From the NCBI RefSeq assembly GCF_017308985.1, contig NZ_JADWPE010000003.1, positions 186,001 to 250,000 of the forward strand: a DNA stretch of 64,000 nt. Direction: 5' to 3'. The position numbers and the translations under genes are program-made. This document shows, piece by piece, positions 26,884 through 36,581 of this stretch. The notes beneath the pieces were generated by a model. The model saw only the letters and a program-made list of their open reading frames with translations. It made no database searches and was not told the DNA's origin. Each line of letters opens with the position of its first letter. Within the stretch, counting starts at the first letter, position 1. This stretch comes from Lysobacter changpingensis (lineage in GTDB: Bacteria; Pseudomonadota; Gammaproteobacteria; Xanthomonadales; Xanthomonadaceae).

Positions 26884-29042
26884 GCGATCCCCGATTGCAG
26901 GCGGTGAAGATGCGCGTAGTGGCCGTCGGGACGTTCGATGAGTTCGGCATGGCTGCCGCTCTCGACGATCCGCCCTTTCTCCACCACGACGATGCGATGG
27001 GAATGGCGAACGGTCGACAGGCGGTGCGCGATGATCAGCACGGTGCGTCCCTCGCAGATCGCCCGCATGTTGTTCATCACGGCGTGCTCGGACTCGTAGT
27101 CGAGCGCACTGGTGGCCTCATCGAAGATCAGGATGCGCGGATCGGTGATGAGAGCACGCGCAATGGCAATGCGCTGTCGCTGGCCGCCGGACAGTCCGGC
27201 GCCCTGCTCGCCCACCTTCGTGTCGTAGCCTTCCGGTAGTTCGGTGATGAAGTCGTGCGCGCCCGCGAGCTTCGCCGCGTGGATGACGCGCTCAAGCGGC
27301 ATGCCGGGATCGCTGAGCGCGATGTTCTCGCGCACGCTGCGGTTGAACAGGAAATTCTCCTGCAGCACCACGCCCAGCTGGCGGCGCAGCCACGCGGGGT
27401 CGGCCAATGCCACGTCCTGGCCGTCGATCAGCACGCGTCCGCGTTCCGGCGTGTAGAGGCGCTGCACCAGTTTGGTCAAGGTGCTCTTGCCGGATCCGGA
27501 GCGGCCGACGATGCCGATGACCTGCCCCGGTTTGATGTCCAGTTCGATGCCGGCCAGCACTTCAGGCGCATCGGGTCGGTAACGGAACGACACGCGTTCG
27601 AACGTGACCTGCCCCTTGATCGGTGGCAACGCCATGCGGCTGCCGGGGATCTCGGTGCGCGTGTTGAGGATGTCGCCCAGCCGTTCGACGGAAATGCCGA
27701 CCTGCTGGAAGTCCTGCCACAGCTGCGCGAGGCGGATGATCGGCGCGGCCACCTGCCCGGCCAGCATGTTGAAGGCGATGAGCTGGCCGACCGAAAGCTT
27801 GCCTTCGATGACGAGCTTCGCGCCCCAGAACAGGATCGCCACGCTGGCCAGCTTCTGCACCAGCTGCACGCTCTGCTGGCCGATCGTGGCGACGCGCGTC
27901 ACACCGAAGCCGGCGCTGACATAGCCGGCCAGCTGGTTGTCCCAGGTGCGCGTCACTCGCGGGTCCACCGCCATCGCCTTGACCGTACCGATGCCGCTGA
28001 CGGTCTCGACCAGGAACGACTGGTTGTCGGCGCCGCGCGCGAACTTCTCGTTCAGGCGTTTGCGCAGCACCGGCGTGACGAACGCGGAAATCAGTGCGTA
28101 CAGCGGAAGCGACAGTACGACGATCAGCGTCAGCCAGCCGCTGTAATGGAACATCACCGCGAGGAACACCACGGTGAAGAACAGATCCAGGACCGAAGTC
28201 AGCGCCTGTCCTGTCAGGAAACTGCGGATGTTCTCCAGCTCGCGCACCCGCGCGATGGTGTCGCCCACGCGTCGGGATTCGAAGTACGCAAGCGGCAATG
28301 CGAGCACGTGGCGGAACAGGCGCGCGCCAAGCTCCACGTCGATCTTGCTGGTGGTGTGCGAGAACACGTACGTGCGCAGGCCACTGAGCACCACTTCGAA
28401 CACCGCCATCGACACCAGGCCGATCGCGATCACGTCCAGCGTCGTCAGGCCGCGATGCACCAGCACTTTGTCCATCACCACCTGGTAGAACAACGGCGTC
28501 ACCAGCGCGAACAACTGGATGAAGAACGAGACGACGAAGACTTCGAGCAGCAGCTTGCGGTACTTCACCACCGCGGGAACGAACCAGCTGAAGTCGAACT
28601 TCGCCAACTCGCCCAGCACCGATGCGCGCGAGGCGATCTGCAAGAGGCGTCCTGCGTAGCGCGACTCGAACTCCGTCATCGACATCGCGCGTGGGCGCTT
28701 CTCGGCGAGGTCGTGGATGAGGACCTGTTCGCCGTGGACCTTGGCGACGACGAACGCATCGCCATCCGGCAGGAGCGCGAGCGCAGGCAGGTTCGCCATG
28801 GCGATGCGCGCGGCGGGCTGCGTGGTGACCTTGGCCTTAAGGCCGAGCTTCTTCGCGGCGAGCAGGAGCGTCGTTTCATCGAACGCTTCGCCATTGTGGC
28901 CGAACTCATGTGCCAGCTGCGCGGCGTCCGCGGCGATGCCGTGGTACTGAGCCAGCAGCACCAGACCCTGCAGCCCAAGATCTTGCCTCGCATCAGCTCG
29001 CGCGCCTTCCACGACGGAAAGCACCGCACTCCCCTGTGCCAT
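26880..29042 (-). CDS. hlyB: HlyB-like type I secretion ABC transporter
   Basis: 720 residues, the normal HlyB length. The N-terminal C39-like domain (about 18-140) has [13 protein letters not shown] where true C39 peptidases have a cysteine, so it is a non-proteolytic docking domain, as expected for RTX exporters without a double-glycine leader. Six membrane helices follow (about 160-440). The nucleotide-binding domain carries [12 protein letters not shown] (about 508-518), [15 protein letters not shown] (about 615) and [12 protein letters not shown] (about 640). With HlyD it would export the downstream RTX protein using its C-terminal signal. It is the promoter-proximal gene of the locus. 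Confidence 0.93.
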   Translation of the reverse strand: MAQGSAVLSVVEGARADARQDLGLQGLVLLAQYHGIAADAAQLAHEFGHNGEAFDETTLLLAAKKLGLKAKVTTQPAARIAMANLPALALLPDGDAFVVAKVHGEQVLIHDLAEKRPRAMSMTEFESRYAGRLLQIASRASVLGELAKFDFSWFVPAVVKYRKLLLEVFVVSFFIQLFALVTPLFYQVVMDKVLVHRGLTTLDVIAIGLVSMAVFEVVLSGLRTYVFSHTTSKIDVELGARLFRHVLALPLAYFESRRVGDTIARVRELENIRSFLTGQALTSVLDLFFTVVFLAVMFHYSGWLTLIVVLSLPLYALISAFVTPVLRKRLNEKFARGADNQSFLVETVSGIGTVKAMAVDPRVTRTWDNQLAGYVSAGFGVTRVATIGQQSVQLVQKLASVAILFWGAKLVIEGKLSVGQLIAFNMLAGQVAAPIIRLAQLWQDFQQVGISVERLGDILNTRTEIPGSRMALPPIKGQVTFERVSFRYRPDAPEVLAGIELDIKPGQVIGIVGRSGSGKSTLTKLVQRLYTPERGRVLIDGQDVALADPAWLRRQLGVVLQENFLFNRSVRENIALSDPGMPLERVIHAAKLAGAHDFITELPEGYDTKVGEQGAGLSGGQRQRIAIARALITDPRILIFDEATSALDYESEHAVMNNMRAICEGRTVLIIAHRLSTVRHSHRIVVVEKGRIVESGSHAELIERPDGHYAHLHRLQSGIA

Positions 29043-29667
29043 GCCCGCAATCCTTGCCGACCTAGGTAATCCCCTAAGCCATGAGCATCGTCAGGATGTG
29101 CCGTGTGTGTCAAGCGGAATCGGTGTGCGGCCCGACAGATTTCCACTTCTGATCAGTGGCGTGATATCGAGCACATTTGGGCTGGCGCCATGCGCATGCA
29201 AGATATGCGCTCACGGCCCGGGTGCAGACACCAAGACGCGCCCTGGCCGGACGTCGCAAGACACCCGGTTTGCACCGGGTCCGGTTGTCGCACCAGGTGC
29301 AACTTGTCCGGGACAAGCCCAATCAGACCGACGAGGTCCATCACCGTCTCTGCATAGATGGCGAACATGCTCGAGACCTTCAGGATCAAGCTCATGCCGC
29401 GGGCCTGCCCGCCCACGTTGTCCTGCTCGTAGACCTTGGTCCAAGATCGTGTCGCTACGCCGCAAATTGGCCCTAGATCGTGTCGCCGGCTGGCATGCGG
29501 GGACCCCATGCAGGAATCACAACTCACAAGCCTTTGATTCCCATTGGTTTTTCCCCGCGACATCAATCAGGAACACCGACAATGGCGATGCGGGCTTTTC
29601 TGACTATGCAGCGGTCACATCCCGCCGATATCGCTGGCAAACGCCTCATTCCCCCGGGAGCGCTTGC
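29043..29667. other. intergenic region with short palindromes
   Basis: About 620 bases upstream of hlyB. It contains ACCCGGT-TTGC-ACCGGGT (29263-29280) and CTTGTCC-G-GGACAAG (29303-29317), either of which could be an operator for the secretion operon, and a direct repeat GATCGTGTCG around 29442 and 29475. Open frames here are not convincing. Confidence 0.5.
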
Positions 29668-29805
29668 TTGAACATCGATTTCGAAGACGAATGGTACGGA
29701 TGGCGGCTGCGAGGCCGCCATCTCGTTTCTGAGGACGGCCAGCGCATGACCGTCGAACGCCTGCGCGGGCTGATGTGGCGGGACAAGATGGAGCTTCGGC
29801 TCTAG
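29668..29805 (+). CDS. small phage-like protein (possible DUF3653), TTG start
   Basis: 45 residues read from TTG 29668, chosen because GGGAG lies seven bases before it and no ATG precedes it in frame. The sequence is coherent: FEDEWYGWRLRGRHLVSEDG, then RLRGLMWRDKMELRL, an aromatic/arginine-rich pattern. It resembles small phage/prophage proteins common in xanthomonads, but the family assignment is from memory of the pattern only. No other phage gene lies nearby, so it would be a prophage leftover. Confidence 0.45.
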   Translation: MNIDFEDEWYGWRLRGRHLVSEDGQRMTVERLRGLMWRDKMELRL

Positions 29806-29936
29806 GGTTACGCGAGCCGACGCGCAGCTGAGAATGGGCGTCAAACGGCATCTCGTCAGCAGCTTGTGAAGGTCGTTATCGTTGAGCTGGCAGAAGTACG
29901 TCATCACGGCAACGTCGGTTCGTAACTCGCCTGCGC

Positions 29937-30602
29937 TCATCCATGCTCGCGATGCAATCTACGAAGCTCATCCTCGATGGGCTCAAAATCCTGTGCTCGC
30001 TTGCGGCCTGCACAATCCAGCTTGTTCAAAAAATAGGCCCCGCCGGCAATCCCGCGAGACAACACATAACGGAACTCCTCGGGGAGAACGACGGGGCCCA
30101 TTCCGCAGTCAGCTTCCGCCCAAAAGCTCTGAATCCGTCGAATCTGTGAAGGGGCACCGCCTATGAACCCGTGCAGGCGAAGCATCGTCTCAATGCGCTC
30201 CCGGCTGACGTCGTAGAGGTTGCCCTGTATCGCTTCGAAGTTCTTCAACGCCAGATCTAATGACACCAAGTGGGCACTGATCGCTGAAAGGACGGCTTCC
30301 TTATGCGCTTTCCATGCGGCCTCATCCGTAGCAATGAGCCCACTATTCACGTTGCCGGCGTAACGCCGCCATTCGTCGAAGTTGGTGAATGCCTCGAACT
30401 CAATCAGTCGATCGTAGACATTGCGGAAGATTGCCACCGCAGTAGCCTCCAACGAGTCCGACCGCTTCTTAAGCTGGTTATTCCAGAGTTTGAATGAGCC
30501 CAAGACGGCGATTGCCGCAGCTGCGACAGTGCAAAGCACCGAGGCCCAATCCGATACCGTTCCAAAGTCGAGCGAATCGGGACAGAAGATTGGGGCCGTC
30601 AT
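29937..30602 (-). CDS. membrane-anchored helical protein, unknown
   Basis: 221 residues from ATG 30602, chosen over the ATG at 30608 because 30599-30602 forms an ATGA overlap with the stop of the preceding gene. One membrane helix lies near the N-terminus (SVLCTVAAAAIAVLGSFKLW), then a soluble, mostly helical domain rich in Glu/Arg/Phe (residues 40-221). The layout resembles small single-pass proteins of defence or phage islands, but no family could be named. Coupling to the DUF4124-type gene suggests a two-gene unit. Confidence 0.65.
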   Translation of the reverse strand: MTAPIFCPDSLDFGTVSDWASVLCTVAAAAIAVLGSFKLWNNQLKKRSDSLEATAVAIFRNVYDRLIEFEAFTNFDEWRRYAGNVNSGLIATDEAAWKAHKEAVLSAISAHLVSLDLALKNFEAIQGNLYDVSRERIETMLRLHGFIGGAPSQIRRIQSFWAEADCGMGPVVLPEEFRYVLSRGIAGGAYFLNKLDCAGRKRAQDFEPIEDELRRLHREHG

Positions 30603-31024
30603 TTGCAAGCCTCCCGAACGCGATTATCGAGTTGCTGCAACAACTCGTAGGTGCGGCGAATCCCGACTGCCTCCAGCGTTCGTTCACGCGACGCCTTCGC
30701 GGCATCACATGCGGACGGATTCCGCGCGCCGTCCTGGCGAACGCGATGACCAGCGGCACCGCCACCCCGGCTGGTGCCCGCGAGTTGAGAGAGGTAACGC
30801 GAGTCCGCCTCGGCCTGCTTGCGCTGGTGGTAGCGCCGCCAAAGCTCATCATTGCTGGGCGGCGCCTCCGGCGTCGCATCCCAGCTGCGGGTCTGCGCGT
30901 AGCCGGCCGGGCATGGCCCGCTGTAAAAGTGCACCGCCCCACCCTTGCCCACGCACCTATTGACAACCTGCGCCGAAGCGCTGCCGGCGATTAGCGCGGC
31001 AAACAGCACGATTCCCTGTCGCAT
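30599..31024 (-). CDS. DUF4124-like secreted protein
   Basis: 141 residues from ATG 31024, which begins a good signal peptide (RQGIVLFAALIAGSASAQ). The mature start VVNRCVGKGGAVHFYSGPCP, followed by TRSWDATPE, matches the DUF4124-type pattern (Y/V-x-C-x-x-x-G-x-x-x-Y/F-x-x-x-P-C) widespread in xanthomonads. Two cysteines there could form a disulfide. The remainder is charged and helical. The function of the family is unknown; periplasmic location is the only firm statement. Longer upstream frames lack signal-peptide character and were not used. Confidence 0.7.
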   Translation of the reverse strand: MRQGIVLFAALIAGSASAQVVNRCVGKGGAVHFYSGPCPAGYAQTRSWDATPEAPPSNDELWRRYHQRKQAEADSRYLSQLAGTSRGGGAAGHRVRQDGARNPSACDAAKASRERTLEAVGIRRTYELLQQLDNRVREACK

Positions 31025-31175
31025 TGCTCCATCCGTCCCCCTATGGACTGCGACGAGGGTACCAAAAGCCGACTTGGCGGAAGGGCTGTTGGCCCTCAAT
31101 AGCGGTTATCCCTGGGCTGCGCCCACACTTGCGACGTTTTCAGCCGGTGAGACGACCCAAGCGCACGGTGCCGCC

Positions 31176-31349
31176 ATGACGCGCGACGACCTTGACGACA
31201 AACCCGGGCACGGTCACTCATCCGGCGTCGCACCCGTTCGGCGATCTTGTCCCGCGCTCCGGGACGGGCCGTCACCCGAAGATGCGCAGCGCGAACGCGC
31301 GCGGCGCGCCGGGCGTCGCAAGAAGGATGGGTGGAAAAAGTACCTGTAG
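31176..31349 (+). CDS. possible small basic protein
   Basis: 57 residues, ATG at 31176. It is hydrophilic, with an Arg/Lys-rich end (ARRAGRRKKDGWKKYL). There is no clear ribosome binding site and no recognised family. The charge pattern and ending are protein-like, but the frame is short enough to be chance. Confidence 0.3.
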   Translation: MTRDDLDDKPGHGHSSGVAPVRRSCPALRDGPSPEDAQRERARRAGRRKKDGWKKYL

Positions 31350-31677
31350 CCGGAAGAACCGACGCCATGGCCGCGCTATGCCTTCTCGCCGCCAGGCATC
31401 GGCGGCGGCGCACCGATGATGACGCCCTGAGGTGACGATGCGGAGGTCTCGGTGCGCGAGGCTTCCTCATTGCCGTTCGGAAGGCTCGCGCCGGACGCTT
31501 GAATGCGTGCGGTGGCGCGGAGGCCGCCCGATCGCGTGATCTTCCGGGCGCGACGCGATACGTGCAGGCACTCGCGCCATGGTCACGACCGATGCGGTAT
31601 ACCTGCGCCTGCACAGCAGCGATTACATGGCGCTGTCGTCATCGGGCCTCCGTGCAGCTCATGCACGGGTCCATGTC

Positions 31678-31854
31678 ATGCACAATTCGCCTGAACGGCC
31701 GGACGATGTTCGTCCGGACGAATCCGACAGATACGAAGCGGTCGTCGCGGAAAGCCGGCGGCTTCGCGAAGACCTGGCGATCTCGATGATCGGGCTGCGA
31801 TCGACGCTCGATCGCTTCGAGGATGCGATTCGACGTTTCTCCGGGAACGACTGA
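31678..31854 (+). CDS. possible small helical protein
   Basis: 58 residues if begun at ATG 31678; the frame is open from 31579. The body (RYEAVVAESRRLREDLAISM, then LRSTLDRFEDAIRRF) is amphipathic helix, unlike the surrounding shadow translations. Family unknown. Confidence 0.35.
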   Translation: MHNSPERPDDVRPDESDRYEAVVAESRRLREDLAISMIGLRSTLDRFEDAIRRFSGND

Positions 31855-32019
31855 CCACGCGCACGCAAGCGCGGTGGACTAGGGATCGCCCGGCCTGCGC
31901 GTGCGATCGCGGCTCAGCCACACGAACATGGCGACCAGATTCGCGTACGGCGTCTCGATGAGCGTGATCTCGATGAGCGTGTCCGTCGACATGCGTCGGC
32001 CCCGCCGTGGACGGACGAA

Positions 32020-32217
32020 TCAGGCAGTTTTCGGCTGGAGAGGTCGTTCCCGCCTGCGAAGTGGCGTCGTGCCCAGGACCTCGATGCGACCTCCCGCCCG
32101 GTCGAAAGCGGCCATGTCGGCGGCGAGCCTCGCACGCGCGGCATCCCGATCGACCAGGGACAGCCCCCGGGCAGGAAGAACGTAGTAGTTGCCGCCGCGT
32201 GGGCGAGTGCTGGACAT
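32020..32217 (-). CDS. small conserved-looking protein, unknown
   Basis: 65 residues from ATG 32217. The centre reads LSLVDRDAARARLAADMAAF, then DRAGGRIEVLGTTPL. The F-x-x-x-GG-x-I-x-x-L pattern is reminiscent of small DNA-associated proteins in mobile regions, but no domain name can be given. It follows 32232-32501 by 14 bases on the same strand, so the two probably share a transcript. Confidence 0.45.
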   Translation of the reverse strand: MSSTRPRGGNYYVLPARGLSLVDRDAARARLAADMAAFDRAGGRIEVLGTTPLRRRERPLQPKTA

Positions 32218-32231
32218 GGCGGGTCCTTGCA

Positions 32232-32501
32232 TCAGCCGATGAGCGCCGAGGTGGTGCTTCGTTTGTGGCGTCGCCATCCGGAACATTCGTGGAAGACGTA
32301 ATCGGCCCAGCATTCGCGCAGCTCGAGCATTCCCGTCTCGCCGATCGCGCTTTCCAGCATCTGCGCGATGGATCGCGGCAGGTTCTCGTCCGAGATGCTG
32401 AACACCAGCTCGGCCGGCGGGCTGAAGTCGGGCGGTCGCGAACGCGCATTGCCGTCGATCAGCCAGTAGCTGGCCGCGGCGCTGTAGACGAGGATGTGCA
32501 T
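32232..32501 (-). CDS. small acidic protein, unknown
   Basis: 89 residues from ATG 32501. It begins MHILVYSAAASYWLIDG and has two cysteines (ECWADYVFHEC). Codon use is typical of the neighbourhood. No signal peptide and no recognised motif. It lies divergent from the GlxA regulator, whose start is 283 bases away. Confidence 0.45.
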   Translation of the reverse strand: MHILVYSAAASYWLIDGNARSRPPDFSPPAELVFSISDENLPRSIAQMLESAIGETGMLELRECWADYVFHECSGWRRHKRSTTSALIG

Positions 32502-32783
32502 TGGCCGTCTCGTGCGGGAGGTGCACGAGGCGCTCCGGGATCCGGACTGCCGCATGAGCGCCAGTCGGTGCGAACACACAGTAGGCGGTTGCGGGTGAAC
32601 GCGATGCATGGAGCCATTAAGAGGGCGCCGTGCAATGCACCCGGACTCGCGTCGGGGGCGCCGGCTTCCCGGACGTGCAGCTCCCGGCGATCCGGTTGCG
32701 CGCTCATGCATGGGTTCCCCGATGGCGCGATCGGCCGGATTCGCGTCGCATGCGACGTACCCCATCGCGCTATCCTGCGCCGC

Positions 32784-33815
32784 ATGCGCCGCACACGTTC
32801 CCCGTCCCGGCCGCGATCCGTGGGCCTCATCCTCTTCGACGGCGTCACGCTGATGGACGTGGCGGGGCCGATGGAAGTGTTCGCGACCGCGAACTCGGTC
32901 GTGGCGCCCGCGGTGGCGTACAGGCTGCGCACGTACGGTGTCGGAGGAACGGCGCCGGTACGGTCGGAGGCGGGTGTCACGCTCGTGCCCGATGCCCCGC
33001 TTCCGCGACGTCCGACCGTGGACACGTTGCTGGTGCCCGGTGGGTCCGGCCTTCGGCGGCCACAGGTGCTGGCGCAGGTCGCCAGGACGCTCGCACGTGC
33101 ACGGCCGCGATGCCGACGCATCGTCTCGGTCTGTACCGGCGCATACGCGGTCGCCGAATCGGGGTTGGCGAAGGGCCGCCGCATCGCGACTCATTGGCGC
33201 TTCGCCACCGACCTCGCGCACCGCCACCCGGACGTGGAGGTGGATGCACGTGCCCTCTTCCTCCAGGACAACGGTCTGGCCAGCTCGGCCGGCATCACCG
33301 CCGGCATCGATCTGTGCCTGTCCCTGGTGGAGGAAGACCTGGGCCACGCCACCGCACTGGCCATCGCGCGCGAGCTGGTGGTCTACATGCGGCGCAGCGG
33401 CGGGCAGGACCAGTACTCCGAGCCGCTTCGGCTGCAATCCGGGACGAGCGACCGGATCGGCGACCTGGTGTCCGGCATGCTCGCGCGCCCCGATGCCGAT
33501 CTCAGGCTCGATGCACTCGCCGAACGCGCGCATCTCAGTCCGCGCCAGCTGCAGCGCAGGATCGCGCAACGCTACGACTGCAGTGTCACCGACCTCATCG
33601 CCCGGATTCGCGTGCAGGAGGCGCAGCGGCTGCTGTGCGGACGCCAGTCCATCGGCGAGATCGCGGCGTGCTGCGGTTACGCCGACATCGATGCATTCTC
33701 GCGCGCATTCCTCCGGCGAACCGGATTGCGCCCATCGCAATGGCGGGCGAGGTTCGCCGAACGTGCGCCGGTGCACGGCCCGGTCGATTCCACCGGCTCG
33801 GAGGCGTTCGAATGA
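32784..33815 (+). CDS. GlxA-family transcriptional regulator (DJ-1/PfpI + AraC HTH)
   Basis: 343 residues from ATG 32784 (a longer start at 32709 is possible). The N-terminal class I glutamine-amidotransferase-like domain has LFDGVTLMDVAGPMEVF, VPGGSGLRRP and the nucleophile-elbow equivalent SVCTGAYAVAESG. The C-terminal AraC module has LAERAHLSPRQLQRRI and IAACCGYADIDAFSRAF. The N-domain normally senses a ligand rather than hydrolysing. The stop overlaps the next gene as ATGA, so the regulator is translationally coupled to the exported hydrolase. Confidence 0.9.
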   Translation: MRRTRSPSRPRSVGLILFDGVTLMDVAGPMEVFATANSVVAPAVAYRLRTYGVGGTAPVRSEAGVTLVPDAPLPRRPTVDTLLVPGGSGLRRPQVLAQVARTLARARPRCRRIVSVCTGAYAVAESGLAKGRRIATHWRFATDLAHRHPDVEVDARALFLQDNGLASSAGITAGIDLCLSLVEEDLGHATALAIARELVVYMRRSGGQDQYSEPLRLQSGTSDRIGDLVSGMLARPDADLRLDALAERAHLSPRQLQRRIAQRYDCSVTDLIARIRVQEAQRLLCGRQSIGEIAACCGYADIDAFSRAFLRRTGLRPSQWRARFAERAPVHGPVDSTGSEAFE

Positions 33816-34945
33816 TCGCGCGATCGTTGTGCCTTCTGGTTGCACTTGCCGTTCCGCTGTCGGCACCGGCGGCGGGGCCGCTTCGTTTGCCCGGAAGCGT
33901 CGAGCGCTCGACGTACGTGTGTCCGCCCTGCCCCCACGTTGCCGATCTCCTGCATGCGAAGCCGCACGATGCTCCCGGCACGTGTCCTGTCTGCGGCATG
34001 AAGCTGGTCGAACGGCCATCGCCGCCGGATGACGCGCCGCCGCTGTTGCGCGCCGGTTCGGGAGCGTTCTCGTTGTCCGTCGGCCCCGGAGGATCGCGCG
34101 AAGTCGCGGTCTACTACCACCGTCCGCGCAGCCTGCAGGAGAATTCCCGCGTGCTGATCGTGCTGCCCGGGGCCGGGCGCAACGCCTGGGATTACCGCGA
34201 CCACTGGATCGAAGCGGCCGAGCGTTCCGGTGTGCTGGTGTTGTCGCCGCACTACCCGGAAAGCCGCTATCCGCGATTCTGGAACTACAACCTCGCGGGC
34301 ATGATCGCCGACGTCGTGATCGACCCCGACGCCCAGGCGTTGGCCGGGTACCGGATCGTGACCGATCGCGGGCAATGGCTGATCGACGACATCGATCGCA
34401 TCTTCGACCAGGCGGTGCGTGCAACGGGATTGAAGACGCCGCGCTACGACCTGTTCGGTCATTCCGCCGGCGGCCAGTTCCTGCACCGCTTCGCGATGTT
34501 CGCCGACGACGGCACGCGTGCCGACCGCATCCTGGCATCCAACTCGGGCTGGTACACGGTCCCCGACGCCGACGCACGCTTTCCTTACGGCCTGGCCGAC
34601 GCGCCGATCCAGCCTCCGCAGCTCGCGAAGGCTTTCGCGCGACGCCTGGTGGTGTTTCTCGGTGGCTCTGACGACGCGAACGAAAAACGCGGCGATCTTG
34701 TCCATGGTCCGGCCCCGGACCGGCAGGGCCTGCATCGACTGGCACGCGGCAAGTACTTCCACGGGAAAGCCATGGAAGCCGCGACGCGCATGGGCGTCGC
34801 ATCCCGCTGGACGCTGGTGGTGGTCCCCGGCGTTGGACATGATCCCGGGAGGATGGCGCAAGCGGCGGCCCGCTACCTCTATGGCCAACCTTCCGAGATC
34901 GGCGCAGTGGAACCAGGCGCGGGCGCGGACACAGCTGGCGATTGA
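33812..34945 (+). CDS. secreted alpha/beta hydrolase with N-terminal heavy-metal-binding domain
   Basis: 377 residues. Signal peptide (IARSLCLLVALAVPLSAPAA), then a small metal-binding module YVCPPCPHVADLL followed by GTCPVCGMKLVE, which has the CP-x-C ... CPVCGM layout of the heavy-metal-binding domain found in CusB- and CopA-like proteins. The rest (about 75-370) is an alpha/beta hydrolase with VLPGAGRNAWDYRDHW, nucleophile elbow GHSAGGQF and PGVGHDPG supplying the histidine. Linking a metal sensor/chaperone motif to a periplasmic hydrolase is unusual. It might be a metal-dependent or metal-protected esterase or polyester depolymerase, which is inference. Confidence 0.8.
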   Translation: MIARSLCLLVALAVPLSAPAAGPLRLPGSVERSTYVCPPCPHVADLLHAKPHDAPGTCPVCGMKLVERPSPPDDAPPLLRAGSGAFSLSVGPGGSREVAVYYHRPRSLQENSRVLIVLPGAGRNAWDYRDHWIEAAERSGVLVLSPHYPESRYPRFWNYNLAGMIADVVIDPDAQALAGYRIVTDRGQWLIDDIDRIFDQAVRATGLKTPRYDLFGHSAGGQFLHRFAMFADDGTRADRILASNSGWYTVPDADARFPYGLADAPIQPPQLAKAFARRLVVFLGGSDDANEKRGDLVHGPAPDRQGLHRLARGKYFHGKAMEAATRMGVASRWTLVVVPGVGHDPGRMAQAAARYLYGQPSEIGAVEPGAGADTAGD

Positions 34946-35087
34946 GTCACGGATGGGATGGCGATCAGAACGGGCAACGCAAGTCAGGTTCGCATTGCGC
35001 GGCGCACCGAACGTGGGCGTCACACCAGCTGAAAACGATGCGCCGATTGGGCGCAATGCCCTGCGCCCCGGTCAAGCGGTCCCAAGC

Positions 35088-35765
<678 letters not shown>

Positions 35766-35776
35766 GCTCCCCTTCC

Positions 35777-36484
35777 CTACCGCGTGCACAGGCGCATGAG
35801 CGTCTGCGCGTACCCGGGCGCGGTCGGCTCGTGCATGAAGTAGACGTGGACGCGCTGCCACGCGGTTGCCAGAAGTCGTTCAGCCCACCGCGCGAGGTCG
35901 GCTTCCGAGTAGGTTTCAAGACGCAGCCGCACGTAGCTCCACGACGCGGTTTCGACCAGCGGCGGTGGCGCGTCGTCGTCGCGCTCGGACAGACACAACG
36001 CCGCGCCGCCGGCCTTGAGCGCATCAAAGACCTCGTCGTCGAACCAGCTGTCGTTGCGGAACTCGAACGCGGCGCGGTGATCGGCGGGCAGGACGTGCAG
36101 GAAGTCGGCCAGCCGCGGCACGTCCTTCTTCAGGAACGGCGGAAGCTGGAACAGCACCGGACCGCGCTTGTCCCGCAACGTTTCGAGGTTGCGATACAGA
36201 TAGGCGACCGGATCGGCCGCGGCATCGGCCTTCAGGCGCACATCGTGGGTGATGCGGCGCGGCGCCTTGATCGCGAAACTGAAATCGTCCGGCGTCGTCT
36301 CCGCCCAGTGTTCGAGCGTCGCCACTTTCGGCATCTGGTAGAACGTGTTGTTGATCTCCACCGACGGCAGGTGCCGCGCGTACCAGGCCAGCATCCCGTC
36401 CGGCTTGATGGTCGCGGGATAGAAATTGCCTTTCCATTCCTTGTAGGAATAGCCGCTCGCACCTGCCTGCAGTCGCGTCGTCAT
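35777..36484 (-). CDS. DUF72 (YecE-like) protein
   Basis: 235 residues, a TIM-barrel family. Signatures visible: GASGYSYKEWKGNFYP at the N-terminus, EINNTFYQMP, FSFAIKAPRRITH, FQLPPFLKKD and AFEFRNDSWF, all standard DUF72 blocks. The function of the family is unresolved. It lies 97 bases downstream of the trypsin-nuclease gene and directly upstream of the Tex30-like gene, forming a two-gene unit that may read through from the protease cluster. Confidence 0.88.
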   Translation of the reverse strand: MTTRLQAGASGYSYKEWKGNFYPATIKPDGMLAWYARHLPSVEINNTFYQMPKVATLEHWAETTPDDFSFAIKAPRRITHDVRLKADAAADPVAYLYRNLETLRDKRGPVLFQLPPFLKKDVPRLADFLHVLPADHRAAFEFRNDSWFDDEVFDALKAGGAALCLSERDDDAPPPLVETASWSYVRLRLETYSEADLARWAERLLATAWQRVHVYFMHEPTAPGYAQTLMRLCTR

Positions 36485-36581
36485 GGTCTGGCCTCGACCG
36501 GGGTTGCGTCACACAGGCGGATAGTCTGCCAAACGCGGTGCGAAGGCCATTCACACCACCACGGGCACGCACCCGCAGGCA

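Noticed and set aside
29153-29566. Minus-strand frame of 137 codons upstream of hlyB
   Set aside because: It contains one hydrophobic stretch but no signal peptide, motif or ribosome binding site, and covers the palindromes; treated as non-coding.
32232-34802. Minus-strand frame of 856 codons across the GlxA/hydrolase pair
   Set aside because: Only its last 89 codons (32232-32501) look protein-like; the rest is antisense to two real genes.
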